Positions 1 through 8,880 are shown, counted from the first letter of the stretch. The stretch is 43,309 nt of DNA from Campylobacterales bacterium (GCA_016938175.1 JAFGVE010000036.1:1-43309); one strand, 5' to 3'. The notes: generated from the letters alone by a model not told the origin. Program-made: numbers and translations.

Positions 1-78
1 CCCCGGCCGGAATCGAACCGGCACTCCAGTGGAACGCGATTTTGAATCGCGCGCGTCTACCAATTCCGCCACGGAGCC
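1..78 (-). tRNA. tRNA-Leu (anticodon CAA), 3' end cut by window edge
   Basis: On the minus strand the acceptor 5' strand is GGCTCCG (72-78), followed by a leucine-type D arm, the anticodon stem CGCGA/TCGCG with loop TTCAAAA (anticodon CAA), a long variable arm as in class II tRNAs, and the T arm GCCGG-TTCGATT-CCGGC. The acceptor 3' strand reads CGGGG and then leaves the window, so two acceptor bases, the discriminator and any CCA lie beyond position 1. It decodes UUG codons. One G-U pair is expected in the acceptor stem. Confidence 0.95.
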
Positions 79-296
79 ATTTTTATTGTTTTAACAATGA
101 ATTTTATATAAGTTGTGTACCTTTTTTGTGTACCCAATATCTCTTAAAGCCTTATTTATAGGCTTTAGTGCCTATAACACTATGGATTTTGAATCAACTG
201 AGTTTACCAATTTCTCCACATCGGCGTTTAAAGAAGAGTGAGATTATAGTAGTGGGATGCTTAAAAGTAAATAACTTTTTGCCGATTATCTTGACA
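79..296. other. Intergenic stretch without a gene
   Basis: Apart from the tRNA-Leu-like fragment at 183-225, this stretch shows a small inverted repeat, ATTGTT-TT-AACAAT, just upstream of the intact tRNA, two copies of GTGTACC near 115-136 and a hairpin of AAAGCC/GGCTTT with a 9-base loop near 147-167. I see no open reading frame with a ribosome binding site. Confidence 0.5.
183..225 (-). pseudogene. Degenerate tRNA-Leu-like fragment
   Basis: On the minus strand, 225 to 183 reads like the 5' half of a leucine tRNA: GCCGATG as acceptor, then TGGAGAAATTGGTAAACTC as D arm, then GATTCAAAATC as an anticodon loop with CAA. Beyond it a 5-bp stem with a 7-base loop could be a ruined T arm, but no 3' acceptor strand pairing with GCCGATG is visible and the T-loop consensus is missing. 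It has the same orientation as the intact tRNA-Leu at 1-78 and shares GATTCAAAATC with it. It could be a decayed tandem copy or an old att-site remnant; the sequence alone does not decide. Confidence 0.5.
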
Positions 297-312
297 TGGA
301 ACTGTAGTTGCT
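297..312 (+). promoter_or_regulatory. Sigma-54 (RpoN) promoter of flgL
   Basis: The sequence is TGGAAC-TGTAG-TTGCT, with the invariant GG (298-299) and GC (310-311) exactly ten bases apart. This matches the Campylobacterota form of the -24/-12 element. Transcription should start near 323, giving a leader of about 50 nt before the AGGAG site and ATG of flgL. RpoN control of hook-associated genes is established in Campylobacter and Helicobacter. Confidence 0.85.
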
Positions 313-371
313 TTAACCTGGCTATATGACAAAAATAAGTTGCTATAAATATATTTTCAGAGGAGTTTCTT

Positions 372-2432
372 ATGCGTGTAACATCAAGTATGTACTATAA
401 GAGTATTTACCAAAATAATAACGCTCGGTTAAATAAAGAGCTTTTTGATGTAAATAGACAGATAGCATCTCAACTTAAAATTCAATACGCTAAGGATGAT
501 GTTGAAGTTTTTGCACAAACAATGAGACTTGACAATGAAATGACAGTACTCTCGCAGATAAAAAAGAGTGCGGAGAGCGGTTATAAAATATCAAATCAAT
601 CAGATACTGTTTTAAATGAGTTTTCAAACAACATGACAAAAATGAAAACTTTACTTATTCAAGCTGCAAATGCTTCCAATGATGAAACTTCTCTTGATGC
701 AATTGCATCTGAATTAAGAGGTTTAGAAAAAAATCTCAGAGTTCTTGCAAATACCTCAATAAATGGACAGTATCTATTTGCCGGCTCATCCATAGATACA
801 CCCCCAATAGCAGAAGATGGTACCTATACTGGTAATGATATTGCTATGAAAGCATTTTTAGACACAAATATTCAGCAGCAGTACAATATTACTGGATCAG
901 ATCTTTTTTTAGGTGAAGAAGTTTTAAACAATAGAGAAATTACAAGTAATGTTATAAATAAAAATCTTTTAGCAGATTATGTAGACTTACAAGCGTCTCC
1001 AGATGATTTAGAGCCTTTGAGCGCGACAAGTACTATTCGCCAATTAATGGGTGATACAGATTCTGTAGCTGATACGACGAACAAACATTTTTTTTATGTT
1101 CGCGGCACAAGTAGTGATGGTACTGCGTTTAAGAGTAAAATCTCTATGAATGATACGCAAACCGTACAAGACCTTCTAAACAATATAGGCGATCTTTATG
1201 GAAATACACCTAATTTAAAGCTTGTAAACGTGACTATGAACAGCTCTGGACAGATTGTTGTTGAAGATAAGCAGAGTGGTTCAAGTAAACTTGATTTTCA
1301 CATGGTAGGTGCTGTTGATTTTTCTGGAGGAACTGCCGCAGATGTAACGGATATTGATGCACTGGATAGTGGTGAGACGAATTTTCAAGAGATTATAGAT
1401 CCAACTACTCCTCCTGCAAACAGTCTCTTTGTTAAAGAGTTTGTAAAATCTGGATTCACTCCCGTAGCAGGAGCTGCTTCAAATATTGAAGGTCTTGTAT
1501 ATGATAGAACAGAATTTTCAAAAAATGGAGCAACACTCTCTTCAAATGTTTCACAAATAGTAGGTGCTGATAACTCTTTTGCAAGTGATACAACAAAACT
1601 AAGTGAAGTTTTTTCAGGTGCTTTAGATGGTAAGGTCTTAAAATTAGAAGGTATGCAAATAAACGGGACTACACCTTTTGATGTAAGTATAAACCTTTTA
1701 GATACAGGCTCTACATTTACAATCGGTGGTAATACTTACGACTTTTTTGATGTAGCGGGCAATAGTGTTCCAGCTGAAGAGATGACGTATAGACAATTTA
1801 TGGATGTTGTAAACGTAGTTGTTACTGGAGGACTTCCAGATGGTGCTTATGGAAATACTGCAAATGAGTTTCATGCAAAAGTAGAAGAATCAACACTTCA
1901 GGGTACTACATTTTTGAGTTATGATGGAAGAGTACAGTTTGGTCAACAGGGTGTAACACAAACTGCTGCAAGTTTAGCAATATACGATAGTAATAGTAAT
2001 GATTTTACTGCGCCAGCTTCTATTGCCACGTTTAATTCCAATAATGCATTAACTGTTACAGATCCTAAAACAGATCTCTTTAAAACTATCGATATGGTTA
2101 TCAAAGCAGTTGAAGAGTATAAAGAGTATCCAGATGCAAGCAGATACTCAGAAAGAAGTGTTGGAATTCAAAATGGTATAGCGATGATAGATGAGTTACT
2201 TAACCATGTCACTAGTGTTCATACTGTTTCTGGAGCAAATTCAAATACTCTTAATAAGGCTTTAGAGAGAACGCAAACGCTTGAAATAAGTACAATGACT
2301 TTGCGCTCTTCAATTATTGATACAGACTTAGCAGAGGCTTCCTTACGTCTTTCTCAACTTTCTCTAAACTATCAGGTCATGCTCTCAAGTGTTGGAAAAA
2401 TTTCACAATTAAGCTTGGTTAACTATTTATAA
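372..2432 (+). CDS. flgL: Flagellar hook-associated protein 3 (FlgL), long form
   Basis: FlgL forms part of the junction between hook and filament outside the cell. The N-terminal 140 or so residues form the flagellin-type coiled segment, beginning MRVTSSMYYKSIYQNNNARL. The C-terminal 85 or so residues form the partner helix, with the SLRLSQLSLNYQVMLSS region and the end LSLVNYL. Between them lies a long variable central part, so the protein has 686 residues against a little over 300 in enterics. From memory, long FlgL proteins are normal in Campylobacter and Helicobacter. The start has AGGAG seven bases upstream. A sigma-54 promoter at 297-312 drives it, which makes it a middle-class flagellar gene. 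No other flagellar gene is adjacent. It could be annotated as a flagellin-like protein, but the ends and promoter class favour FlgL. Confidence 0.9.
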   Translation: MRVTSSMYYKSIYQNNNARLNKELFDVNRQIASQLKIQYAKDDVEVFAQTMRLDNEMTVLSQIKKSAESGYKISNQSDTVLNEFSNNMTKMKTLLIQAANASNDETSLDAIASELRGLEKNLRVLANTSINGQYLFAGSSIDTPPIAEDGTYTGNDIAMKAFLDTNIQQQYNITGSDLFLGEEVLNNREITSNVINKNLLADYVDLQASPDDLEPLSATSTIRQLMGDTDSVADTTNKHFFYVRGTSSDGTAFKSKISMNDTQTVQDLLNNIGDLYGNTPNLKLVNVTMNSSGQIVVEDKQSGSSKLDFHMVGAVDFSGGTAADVTDIDALDSGETNFQEIIDPTTPPANSLFVKEFVKSGFTPVAGAASNIEGLVYDRTEFSKNGATLSSNVSQIVGADNSFASDTTKLSEVFSGALDGKVLKLEGMQINGTTPFDVSINLLDTGSTFTIGGNTYDFFDVAGNSVPAEEMTYRQFMDVVNVVVTGGLPDGAYGNTANEFHAKVEESTLQGTTFLSYDGRVQFGQQGVTQTAASLAIYDSNSNDFTAPASIATFNSNNALTVTDPKTDLFKTIDMVIKAVEEYKEYPDASRYSERSVGIQNGIAMIDELLNHVTSVHTVSGANSNTLNKALERTQTLEISTMTLRSSIIDTDLAEASLRLSQLSLNYQVMLSSVGKISQLSLVNYL

Positions 2433-2433
2433 C

Positions 2434-2455
2434 TTGGAACAATTTTGGCTATACT
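2434..2455 (+). promoter_or_regulatory. Promoter region of ftsK (sigma-70 -10 with an overlapping sigma-54-like pattern)
   Basis: TATACT at 2450-2455 is a plausible -10 box about 38 bases before the ftsK start. Overlapping it, TTGGAAC-AATTT-TGGC has GG (2436-2437) and GC (2448-2449) ten bases apart, the sigma-54 spacing, but with TGGC instead of TTGC. The sigma-70 reading is the safer one for a cell-division gene. Confidence 0.45.
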
Positions 2456-2492
2456 TCTTTAAAATTTTTTATATTTTAAAAGGTTAGTCGAT

Positions 2493-4730
2493 TTGAAAGA
2501 TGCTCTGTTAATAGTAATTTTTGGTGTTTTAATTTACCTTGGTTTTTCAACAATCTTGGGAGACACCGAACTTATGGGAAGTTATGGAGCTATCTTTGCC
2601 TCTTATAATAAGCTTTACTTCGGCTATGTTGCTTTTGTATACCTCTTCGTTTTACTTTTACCACTTTATTCTATGTATAAAACTCCAAGCTTTGACTTTA
2701 GAAAAGCACAAATAGGTGTTACTTCATTTTTAGTACTTTTTTCATTCCTTTTAGCACAGGGTATGCTTGTAACAGATGAGTTGAGAGGAAAATTCGGTGC
2801 AGATTTTGTAGATTTTTTATCACCTTATATAGGTCTTTTTGGCTTATGGGTATTTTGGTTTATTATCTCCTCTGTTTCTATCTTGATGATATTTGACAAA
2901 ACAACTTCAGAGTTTTTTGTCCATATGCGTGATTATTGTAATGAAAAGCTTTTGTTTATAAAATTTGAAAAACAAGAGCCAGAGTATAAATTTGAGAAGA
3001 AGAGGGAAGTTTACGAAGAGAAAATAGAAAAAAGAACTCCCCCAACAGTAGAACAAGAAAGCTCCTCTGAAACAGTTGAAGAGCAGGAATTTGAAGAGAT
3101 AGACACTCCTTCATATCTTCGAGCAAAGAGCAAAAAAGTACAAGGTACACTTTTAGATGTAGAAGAGACTTATACTGAACCCGTAAAAGAGACATCTAAA
3201 AAAGAGGAAACTACAATTCTTGATCTTGCAAAAGAGGTTAAAGAGCATAAGGGAACAGTTGTCGTTGATGAGCTTGAAGAGAATGCTAAACTCCTTGCAG
3301 ATATTGAAAAAGGAACTGTAGAGAAGCCAAAAAATTTCAATCTACCTCCGTTAAAGTTTTTACAAAAACCAAAGAGTGCAGCAAAGAGTGTTGATGAAAG
3401 CGAACTAGATGATAAAATCCGTTATCTTATAGAAAAGCTTGCACACTTTAATATTGAAGGTGATGTGGTTCGCACATATGCTGGTCCTGTTGTTTCAACT
3501 TTTGAGTTTAAGCCTGCTGCTAACGTTAAAGTAAGCAAAATTTTAAACTTACAAGATGACCTTGCTATGGCACTCTCAGCAGAAACAATACGTATACAGG
3601 CTCCAATTCCAGGTAAAGATGTTGTAGGAATTGAAATACCAAATGACACAGTTGATACAATCTATTTACGCGAGATTTTAGACAATCAGCTCTTTCAAGA
3701 TTCTTCATCACCACTTACCATTGCTCTTGGTAAAGACATAGTCGGTAAGCCATTCGTTACAGACCTTAAAAAGCTTCCTCATCTTCTTATTGCAGGCACG
3801 ACTGGAAGTGGTAAGAGTGTTGGTATTAATGCTATGATACTTTCACTGCTTTATAAAAACTCTCCAGATCAATTACGCCTACTAATGATAGATCCTAAAA
3901 TGTTGGAGTTCTCGACATATAATGATATTCCACACCTACTTACTCCTGTTATTACAAAACCAAAGCAAGCTATAGCGGCACTTAACAATATGGTTGCTGA
4001 GATGGAACGTCGTTATGAACTTATGGCCGATACACGTACAAAAAACATTGAAAACTATAATGAAAAAGTAAAAAATACTGATGCTGAACATTTCCCTTAC
4101 ATTGTAGTTATTATAGATGAATTAGCAGACTTAATGATGACAAGTGGAAAAGATGTGGAAGTTTCAATTGCACGACTTGCTCAAAAATCACGTGCCTGTG
4201 GTATTCACCTCATTGTTGCTACACAACGTCCATCTGTTGATGTTGTAACAGGTCTTATTAAAGCAAACCTTCCTTCTAGAATATCTTATAGAGTAGGGCA
4301 GAAAGTTGATAGTAAAATCATTTTAGACCAGATGGGAGCGGAGTCACTTCTTGGACGCGGGGATATGCTTTTTACACCTCCAGGTGCACCTGCACTTGTA
4401 CGTTTACATGCACCTTGGGCAACTGAAGAAGAGATAGAAAACATTGTTGAGTTCATTAAATCACAACGTGCTCCAAATTATGACAAAAGCTTTTTACTTG
4501 AAGAGAAAGAGGGAACAAGTAGCTTATCTTCAGATGATTCATATGAAGAACTAGATGATTTATTTGAAGAGGCAAAAAATGTTGTTCTTACAGATAGAAA
4601 AACGTCTATTTCATATCTACAAAGAAAACTTCAAATAGGCTACAACCGTTCCGCAAGAGTTATAGAACAGCTTGAAAATGAAGGTGTCCTCTCTGCACCT
4701 AATGCTAAAGGGATTAGAGAAATTCTTTAA
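2493..4730 (+). CDS. ftsK: DNA translocase FtsK
   Basis: FtsK is an ATP-driven double-stranded DNA pump at the division septum that clears chromosomes and brings dif sites to XerCD/H for dimer resolution. The first 135 or so residues hold about four membrane segments. A charged Glu/Lys-rich linker follows to about residue 285, short compared with E. coli FtsK, and then the alpha/beta motor. Walker A GTTGSGKS is at about 435-442 and Walker B VVIIDELADLMM near 540. The C-terminal gamma winged helix (about 680-745) ends YNRSARVIEQLENEGVL. The start is TTG, preceded by AAAGG at a good distance. At 745 residues it has the usual SpoIIIE-like length of this phylum. The next gene starts directly after the TAA stop, so the two are probably co-transcribed. 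Confidence 0.95.
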   Translation: MKDALLIVIFGVLIYLGFSTILGDTELMGSYGAIFASYNKLYFGYVAFVYLFVLLLPLYSMYKTPSFDFRKAQIGVTSFLVLFSFLLAQGMLVTDELRGKFGADFVDFLSPYIGLFGLWVFWFIISSVSILMIFDKTTSEFFVHMRDYCNEKLLFIKFEKQEPEYKFEKKREVYEEKIEKRTPPTVEQESSSETVEEQEFEEIDTPSYLRAKSKKVQGTLLDVEETYTEPVKETSKKEETTILDLAKEVKEHKGTVVVDELEENAKLLADIEKGTVEKPKNFNLPPLKFLQKPKSAAKSVDESELDDKIRYLIEKLAHFNIEGDVVRTYAGPVVSTFEFKPAANVKVSKILNLQDDLAMALSAETIRIQAPIPGKDVVGIEIPNDTVDTIYLREILDNQLFQDSSSPLTIALGKDIVGKPFVTDLKKLPHLLIAGTTGSGKSVGINAMILSLLYKNSPDQLRLLMIDPKMLEFSTYNDIPHLLTPVITKPKQAIAALNNMVAEMERRYELMADTRTKNIENYNEKVKNTDAEHFPYIVVIIDELADLMMTSGKDVEVSIARLAQKSRACGIHLIVATQRPSVDVVTGLIKANLPSRISYRVGQKVDSKIILDQMGAESLLGRGDMLFTPPGAPALVRLHAPWATEEEIENIVEFIKSQRAPNYDKSFLLEEKEGTSSLSSDDSYEELDDLFEEAKNVVLTDRKTSISYLQRKLQIGYNRSARVIEQLENEGVLSAPNAKGIREIL

Positions 4731-5123
4731 ATGGCGACTCCACGTTTACATTTTACTCCATTCCAAAACTCCTATAAGGTTATTATTAAAAACCTTGAGG
4801 AGCTAACAATTGCGCAAATTCAAGAGTTTGAGAGCTTTGTTCAAGAGCGTAAAGGTATCTTTGACTTTTCATCTTATAGTTTTTTTATTCAAAAAAGGGT
4901 AGGTTTTTCGGAGTTTACTCAACTTTTAAAAGCTTTGGAAATCGATGCAATATGTAGCGAAGAGCGAGTTGTGAGAGAAAATATACAACGAATTCCTTTT
5001 GGCCAGTATAAAGGAATGTCATATAGTGAACTTCCTGATGCATATCTACTCTGGCTTTCTACTAATTATAAGGGTCATGAGCAAGAAAATATCAGTAAAG
5101 AGCTACAAAAACGAAATCTATAA
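4731..5123 (+). CDS. DUF3820 family protein
   Basis: This protein has 130 residues. The C-terminal 45 carry the DUF3820 signature IPFGQYKGMSYSELPDAYLLWL, seen in proteins loosely called quorum-sensing-regulated virulence factors and sometimes attached to nucleases. Its function is unknown. The N-terminal part (about 1-80) is not recognised and has no signal peptide or membrane segment. The ATG follows the ftsK stop codon without a gap, so translation is probably coupled to ftsK. No separate promoter or ribosome binding site is apparent. The domain call is good; a role beside FtsK would be guesswork. Confidence 0.7.
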   Translation: MATPRLHFTPFQNSYKVIIKNLEELTIAQIQEFESFVQERKGIFDFSSYSFFIQKRVGFSEFTQLLKALEIDAICSEERVVRENIQRIPFGQYKGMSYSELPDAYLLWLSTNYKGHEQENISKELQKRNL

Positions 5124-5172
5124 ACTATTTTTTGTTACAAATATTCACATATTTTTAGAACTTTTAAATTAA

Positions 5173-5191
5173 ATGTTTACTTTGGTAACAT
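5173..5191. promoter_or_regulatory. Inverted repeat upstream of acnB promoter
   Basis: ATGTTTAC-TTTG-GTAACAT is an imperfect palindrome, ATGTTAC in both arms with one extra T in the left arm. It lies 27-46 bases before the -10 box of acnB, where an operator would sit. The binding protein is unknown. Confidence 0.4.
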
Positions 5192-5218
5192 ATGAAAATT
5201 ATTCCTAAAACTTTGAGT

Positions 5219-5224
5219 TATAAT
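5219..5224 (+). promoter_or_regulatory. -10 box of acnB
   Basis: TATAAT lies 29 bases before the acnB start codon. Transcription should start near 5231, and AGGA at 5243-5246 is the ribosome binding site. Confidence 0.6.
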
Positions 5225-5253
5225 TTTGTAAATTTTATAGATAGGAATGAAAT

Positions 5254-7839
5254 ATGGCGTTTTTAGAAGAATATAAAGCACATGTTGCGGAGCGTGCGGC
5301 ACTTGGTGTTCCAGCATTAGCTCTTTCAGCTGCTCAAACAGCTGAATTAATTGAGATGATTAAATCTAACTGTACAGATGAGTTACTTGACTTACTGACA
5401 AATCGTGTAGCTCCAGGTGTTGATGATGCAGCACAAGTAAAAGCTGCATTTTTAAATGACATTGCACAGGAGAACGTTACAGTATCTGCTATATCTCCAG
5501 TTAGAGCGATTGAGATGCTTGGTATGATGTTAGGTGGGTTTAACGTTCTTCCAATGGTACACGCTTTAGCTTCTTCAAACAAAGATGTTATTGAAGCTGC
5601 TGTAAAAGCTTTAAGCCATACTTTACTTGTATACGATGCATTTAATGATGTTGAAACAATGCATAAAAATGGTAATGAAGCTGCTACTCGTGTTCTTAAC
5701 TCTTGGGCTAATGCTGAGTGGTTTACTTCTAAAGATTCTATCCCTGAAGAGATTAAAGTAACTGTATATAAAGTTCCAGGTGAAACAAATACAGATGATT
5801 TATCTCCAGCTTCTGAAGCATTTACTCGTTCAGATATTCCACTTCACGCAAACTCTCTTCTTATGAATAGAATGGAAAATCCATTAGAGACTATTGCTGA
5901 GTTAAAGAAAAAAGGTAATCCAATAGCTTACGTTGGTGATGTTGTTGGTACTGGTTCTTCAAGAAAATCTGGTGTTAACTCTGTTCAATGGCATATTGGT
6001 GATGACATTCCAGGTGTTCCAAATAAACGTACTGGTGGTGTAGTAATCGGTTCTACTATCGCTCCTATTTTCTTTGCTACTTGTGAGGATTCTGGTGCAC
6101 TTCCACTAGAGATGGATGTGGCTGAAATGGAAACTGGTGATGAAATCACTATCTATCCATATAAAGGTGAAGCACACAAAAATGGTGCATGTATTGCAAC
6201 ATTTAAATTAAATCCAAACACTATTACAGATGAAGTACAAGCTGGTGGTCGTGTTCCATTAATCGTTGGACGTGGTCTTACTTCTAAAGCACGTGGTGTT
6301 CTTGGTATGGGTACATCTGAAGTATTCTTAAAAGCTGAGCAGCCTGCTGATAATGGTAAAGGTTATACTTTAGCGCAAAAAATGGTAGGAAAAGCTTCTG
6401 GTCTTGCAGGTGTTCGTCCAGGTATGTATGTAGAGCCAGAGATGTCTACAGTTGGTTCACAAGATACAACTGGTCCAATGACTCGTGATGAGATTAAAGA
6501 GCTTGCTGCACTTGGTTTCAATGCTGACTTAGTCTTACAATCTTTCTGTCACACAGCGGCATATCCAAAACCATCAGATGTTGAGATGCACCACACATTA
6601 CCAGACTTCATTTCTAACCGTTCTGGTATCTCTTTACGTCTTGGAGATGGTGTTATTCACTCTTGGTTAAATAGAATGGTTCTTCCAGATACAGTTGGTA
6701 CTGGTGGAGATTCACATACACGTTTCCCAATTGGTATCTCATTCCCGGCTGGTTCTGGAGCTGTTGCGTTCGCTGGTGTTACTGGTTCTATGCCAATTAC
6801 TATGCCAGAGTCTGTTCTTGTACGTTTTAAAGGTGAAATGCAACCAGGTATCACTTTACGTGACCTTGTAAATGCTATTCCTTACCAAGCTATTCAAGAT
6901 GGTCTTTTAACTGTTCCAAAAGCAAACAAGAAAAATATCTTTGCTGGTCGTATTTTAGAAATTGAAGGTCTTCCAAACCTAAAAGCTGAGCAAGCGTTCG
7001 AACTTTCAGATGCTTCTGCTGAGCGTTCAGCTGCTGCATGTACTGTACTTCTTAACGAAGAGCCGGTAATTGAATACATCAAATCAAACGTTGCTCTTCT
7101 TGAAGCAATGTTAAAAGATGGATACAAAGATGCTACTACAATCGAACGTCGTATTGGTAAGATGAAAGAGTGGTTGGCTAACCCAACTCTTATGAAGCCA
7201 GATGCTGATGCTGAGTATGCAGCTGTTATCGAGATTGACCTTAACACTATTACTGAGCCAATTCTTGCATGTCCAAATGACCCAGATAATGTTAAACTTC
7301 TTTCAGAAGTAGCAGGAACCCCACTTGATGAAGTATTCTTAGGTTCTTGTATGACTAACATCGGTCACTACCGTGCAGCTGGTGAAGTTATGAGAGGTGA
7401 AGGTAAAGTTGCAGTTGAGAAGTTCTGGATTGTTCCACCAACTCGTATGGATGAGCGTCAGCTTATGAACGAAGGATACTATGACATCTATAAAGGAATT
7501 GAAGCACAGACTGAGGTTCCAGGTTGTTCACTTTGTATGGGTAACCAAGCACAAGCTAGAAAAGGTGCTACAGTATTCTCAACTTCAACTCGTAACTTCG
7601 ACAACCGTCTTGGTAAAGAGACTCAGGTTTATCTTGGCTCTGCTGAACTTGCGGCACTTTGTGCAAAACTTGGTCGTATCCCGACAGTTGAAGAGTATAT
7701 GAGCATCGTTCCAGAAAAACTTGCTGGTAAAGAAGCAAATGTTTATAAATACCTAAACTTCAATGAAATTGAAAACTACTCTCTTGAGTCTCGTAAAGAT
7801 GCTGAAGAGAAATATGGTGTAACAGTTAAACCAGTATAA
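5254..7839 (+). CDS. acnB: Aconitate hydratase B
   Basis: AcnB interconverts citrate and isocitrate in the TCA or reductive TCA cycle with a [4Fe-4S] cluster. The 861 residues match AcnB in length. The N-terminal HEAT-like domain and swivel domain come before the Fe-S core, the reverse of AcnA order. Cluster ligands are visible: Cys near 699 in [15 protein letters not shown], and the CxxC near 757-760 in GCSLCMGNQ. The start follows AGGA at a good distance and its own TATAAT promoter. A hairpin terminator follows the stop, so the gene is a single unit. E. coli AcnB also binds RNA when it loses its cluster; whether this one does cannot be seen. It supplies isocitrate chemistry to the icd cluster 17 kb downstream. 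Identification is firm. Confidence 0.97.
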   Translation: MAFLEEYKAHVAERAALGVPALALSAAQTAELIEMIKSNCTDELLDLLTNRVAPGVDDAAQVKAAFLNDIAQENVTVSAISPVRAIEMLGMMLGGFNVLPMVHALASSNKDVIEAAVKALSHTLLVYDAFNDVETMHKNGNEAATRVLNSWANAEWFTSKDSIPEEIKVTVYKVPGETNTDDLSPASEAFTRSDIPLHANSLLMNRMENPLETIAELKKKGNPIAYVGDVVGTGSSRKSGVNSVQWHIGDDIPGVPNKRTGGVVIGSTIAPIFFATCEDSGALPLEMDVAEMETGDEITIYPYKGEAHKNGACIATFKLNPNTITDEVQAGGRVPLIVGRGLTSKARGVLGMGTSEVFLKAEQPADNGKGYTLAQKMVGKASGLAGVRPGMYVEPEMSTVGSQDTTGPMTRDEIKELAALGFNADLVLQSFCHTAAYPKPSDVEMHHTLPDFISNRSGISLRLGDGVIHSWLNRMVLPDTVGTGGDSHTRFPIGISFPAGSGAVAFAGVTGSMPITMPESVLVRFKGEMQPGITLRDLVNAIPYQAIQDGLLTVPKANKKNIFAGRILEIEGLPNLKAEQAFELSDASAERSAAACTVLLNEEPVIEYIKSNVALLEAMLKDGYKDATTIERRIGKMKEWLANPTLMKPDADAEYAAVIEIDLNTITEPILACPNDPDNVKLLSEVAGTPLDEVFLGSCMTNIGHYRAAGEVMRGEGKVAVEKFWIVPPTRMDERQLMNEGYYDIYKGIEAQTEVPGCSLCMGNQAQARKGATVFSTSTRNFDNRLGKETQVYLGSAELAALCAKLGRIPTVEEYMSIVPEKLAGKEANVYKYLNFNEIENYSLESRKDAEEKYGVTVKPV

Positions 7840-7850
7840 TTTTCTTCTTT

Positions 7851-7878
7851 AAAGAGTGGCGCATATTGCGTCCTCTTT
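7851..7878 (+). terminator. Hairpin terminator after acnB
   Basis: AAAGAG-T-GGCGCA / TGCGTC-CTCTTT folds into a 12-bp stem with one bulged base, one G-U pair and a 3-base TAT loop, starting 11 bases after the acnB stop. A T-rich stretch follows but no uninterrupted T run. Confidence 0.6.
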
Positions 7879-7938
7879 AGACTCTCCTTTTATTTTTATC
7901 TTATCTTCTTTTTTTATTCCTCTTATGACTCATTTTGC

Positions 7939-7944
7939 TATAAT
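7939..7944 (+). promoter_or_regulatory. -10 box for the 69-residue protein gene
   Basis: TATAAT preceded by TTTTGC, 30 bases before the likely GTG start at 7975. Confidence 0.55.
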
Positions 7945-7974
7945 CAAAACTAAATTTTTTTGAGAGATTTAGTC

Positions 7975-8184
7975 GTGGAGCATCAATATATAGAGTTTAA
8001 GGTCGGTCAACGATGGCGAACTCAAATGGGTAAACGTTTTATTATAAAAGAGATTCGTCAAGATGATGAGTATCCACTTGTATGTATAAGTATGGATAGT
8101 GGGAAAAAGCATTTTTTTGATGAAGATGGATACGAGGTTGCCGGTTATCCAACTGATAATGACTTAATAGAAAATATCTCCTAA
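7975..8184 (+). CDS. Small conserved hypothetical protein
   Basis: This is a soluble 69-residue protein that I do not recognise. It begins with GTG as MEHQYIEFKVGQRWRTQMGK and is rich in charged and aromatic residues (FKVGQRWRT, HFFDEDGYEVAGYP). That pattern suggests a small all-beta fold binding something through a loop, but no family can be named. The GTG at 7975 is preferred because GAGAG lies eight bases upstream. A TTG at 7960 would give a 74-residue form but has no ribosome binding site. It has its own TATAAT promoter and lies just upstream of another unknown gene. Confidence 0.6.
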   Translation: MEHQYIEFKVGQRWRTQMGKRFIIKEIRQDDEYPLVCISMDSGKKHFFDEDGYEVAGYPTDNDLIENIS

Positions 8185-8195
8185 AGTTTATCTGC

Positions 8196-8201
8196 TATAC
8201 T
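8196..8201 (+). promoter_or_regulatory. -10 box almost touching the next start codon
   Basis: TATACT ends six bases before the ATG at 8208. If used, transcription would begin at or next to that ATG. Confidence 0.45.
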
Positions 8202-8207
8202 TTTACT

Positions 8208-8666
8208 ATGAATAGATATACACTTGAAGGACTCATGCAGGAGTTCTCACAAAACGAACAGAAACAAAAAACGAGTTATTTACAGCTTTACAGCTTTTTA
8301 AACTCTATCATTGAGATAACCATTATTGAGCAAGCAGAAGGGTATGTAATGTTCAAATACATGGATAAAAAAATGGTTTTACTCTCAAACGCAGAGTATG
8401 ACAGAATGCGAATTATCTCACCTATAACAGATTTTACATCTCTCGCACCAAAGATTAAAGATGACTTAATGGTGGCAAACTTTCACTCTACACTTGATGC
8501 ACGCTACGCAGTAACAGAAAACACACTCTATGCAGCTTTTATGCATAGACTCTCTAGCTTAGAGTTAGAAGATTTTCAAAGCGCTATTAAACAGGTATAT
8601 AACCTGAACAAAAATTTCTCTACGACATATAGTAGTGCACAGATTGAGTTTACAAAGAAAAAGTAA
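8208..8666 (+). CDS. Conserved hypothetical protein
   Basis: This 152-residue protein is not recognised. It is mixed alpha/beta and soluble, with no Cys cluster, signal peptide or membrane segment. A PilZ-like or regulatory fold is imaginable (YVMFKYMDKKMVLLSN) but not supported by a motif. No ribosome binding site precedes the ATG at 8208, and a TATACT box ends only six bases before it, so the message may be leaderless. The in-frame ATG at 8235 has AAGGA three bases upstream and would give 143 residues. The stop faces that of the next, convergent gene with one base between. Confidence 0.6.
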   Translation: MNRYTLEGLMQEFSQNEQKQKTSYLQLYSFLNSIIEITIIEQAEGYVMFKYMDKKMVLLSNAEYDRMRIISPITDFTSLAPKIKDDLMVANFHSTLDARYAVTENTLYAAFMHRLSSLELEDFQSAIKQVYNLNKNFSTTYSSAQIEFTKKK

Positions 8667-8667
8667 C

Positions 8668-8880
8668 TTACTCTTTTAAAGACGCAACTCTCCATCTATT
8701 GTAAGTGCTATAAGACGGGTTTCCTTCCACTAGCATTTCATATGCATATTTGTAAGAACACCCTTTTTGCTGAACATACTGCTCAAGTGTTTGTAGTAGC
8801 TCTTTTTTGTCAGACTCTTTATATTTTCCCTCTAATGACTTCACTAAGTTAAAAGGTTCAATATGCATACTCATATCCAT
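8668..8880 (-). CDS. Small conserved hypothetical protein
   Basis: This is a 70-residue protein of unknown function, mostly helical, with a basic and aromatic C-terminus (SYSTYNRWRVASLKE) that resembles part of a DNA-binding helix-turn-helix; this is only a hint. The ATG ending at 8880 is chosen because AAGGAG lies six bases before it. A longer reading from 8943 would add 21 residues without such a site. The start begins MDMSMHIEPFNLVKSLEG. The gene is convergent with the preceding one and divergent from the thioredoxin gene. Confidence 0.55.
   Translation of the reverse strand: MDMSMHIEPFNLVKSLEGKYKESDKKELLQTLEQYVQQKGCSYKYAYEMLVEGNPSYSTYNRWRVASLKE

Noticed and set aside
115..136. GTGTACC direct repeats as an integrase arm-site array
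   Set aside because: Only two copies and no integrase in the window; kept only as a note to the tRNA finding.
6894..7361. 155-codon open frame on the minus strand inside acnB
   Set aside because: Antisense to a highly conserved enzyme, low-complexity Ser/Ile-rich product, no ribosome binding site. Shadow frame.
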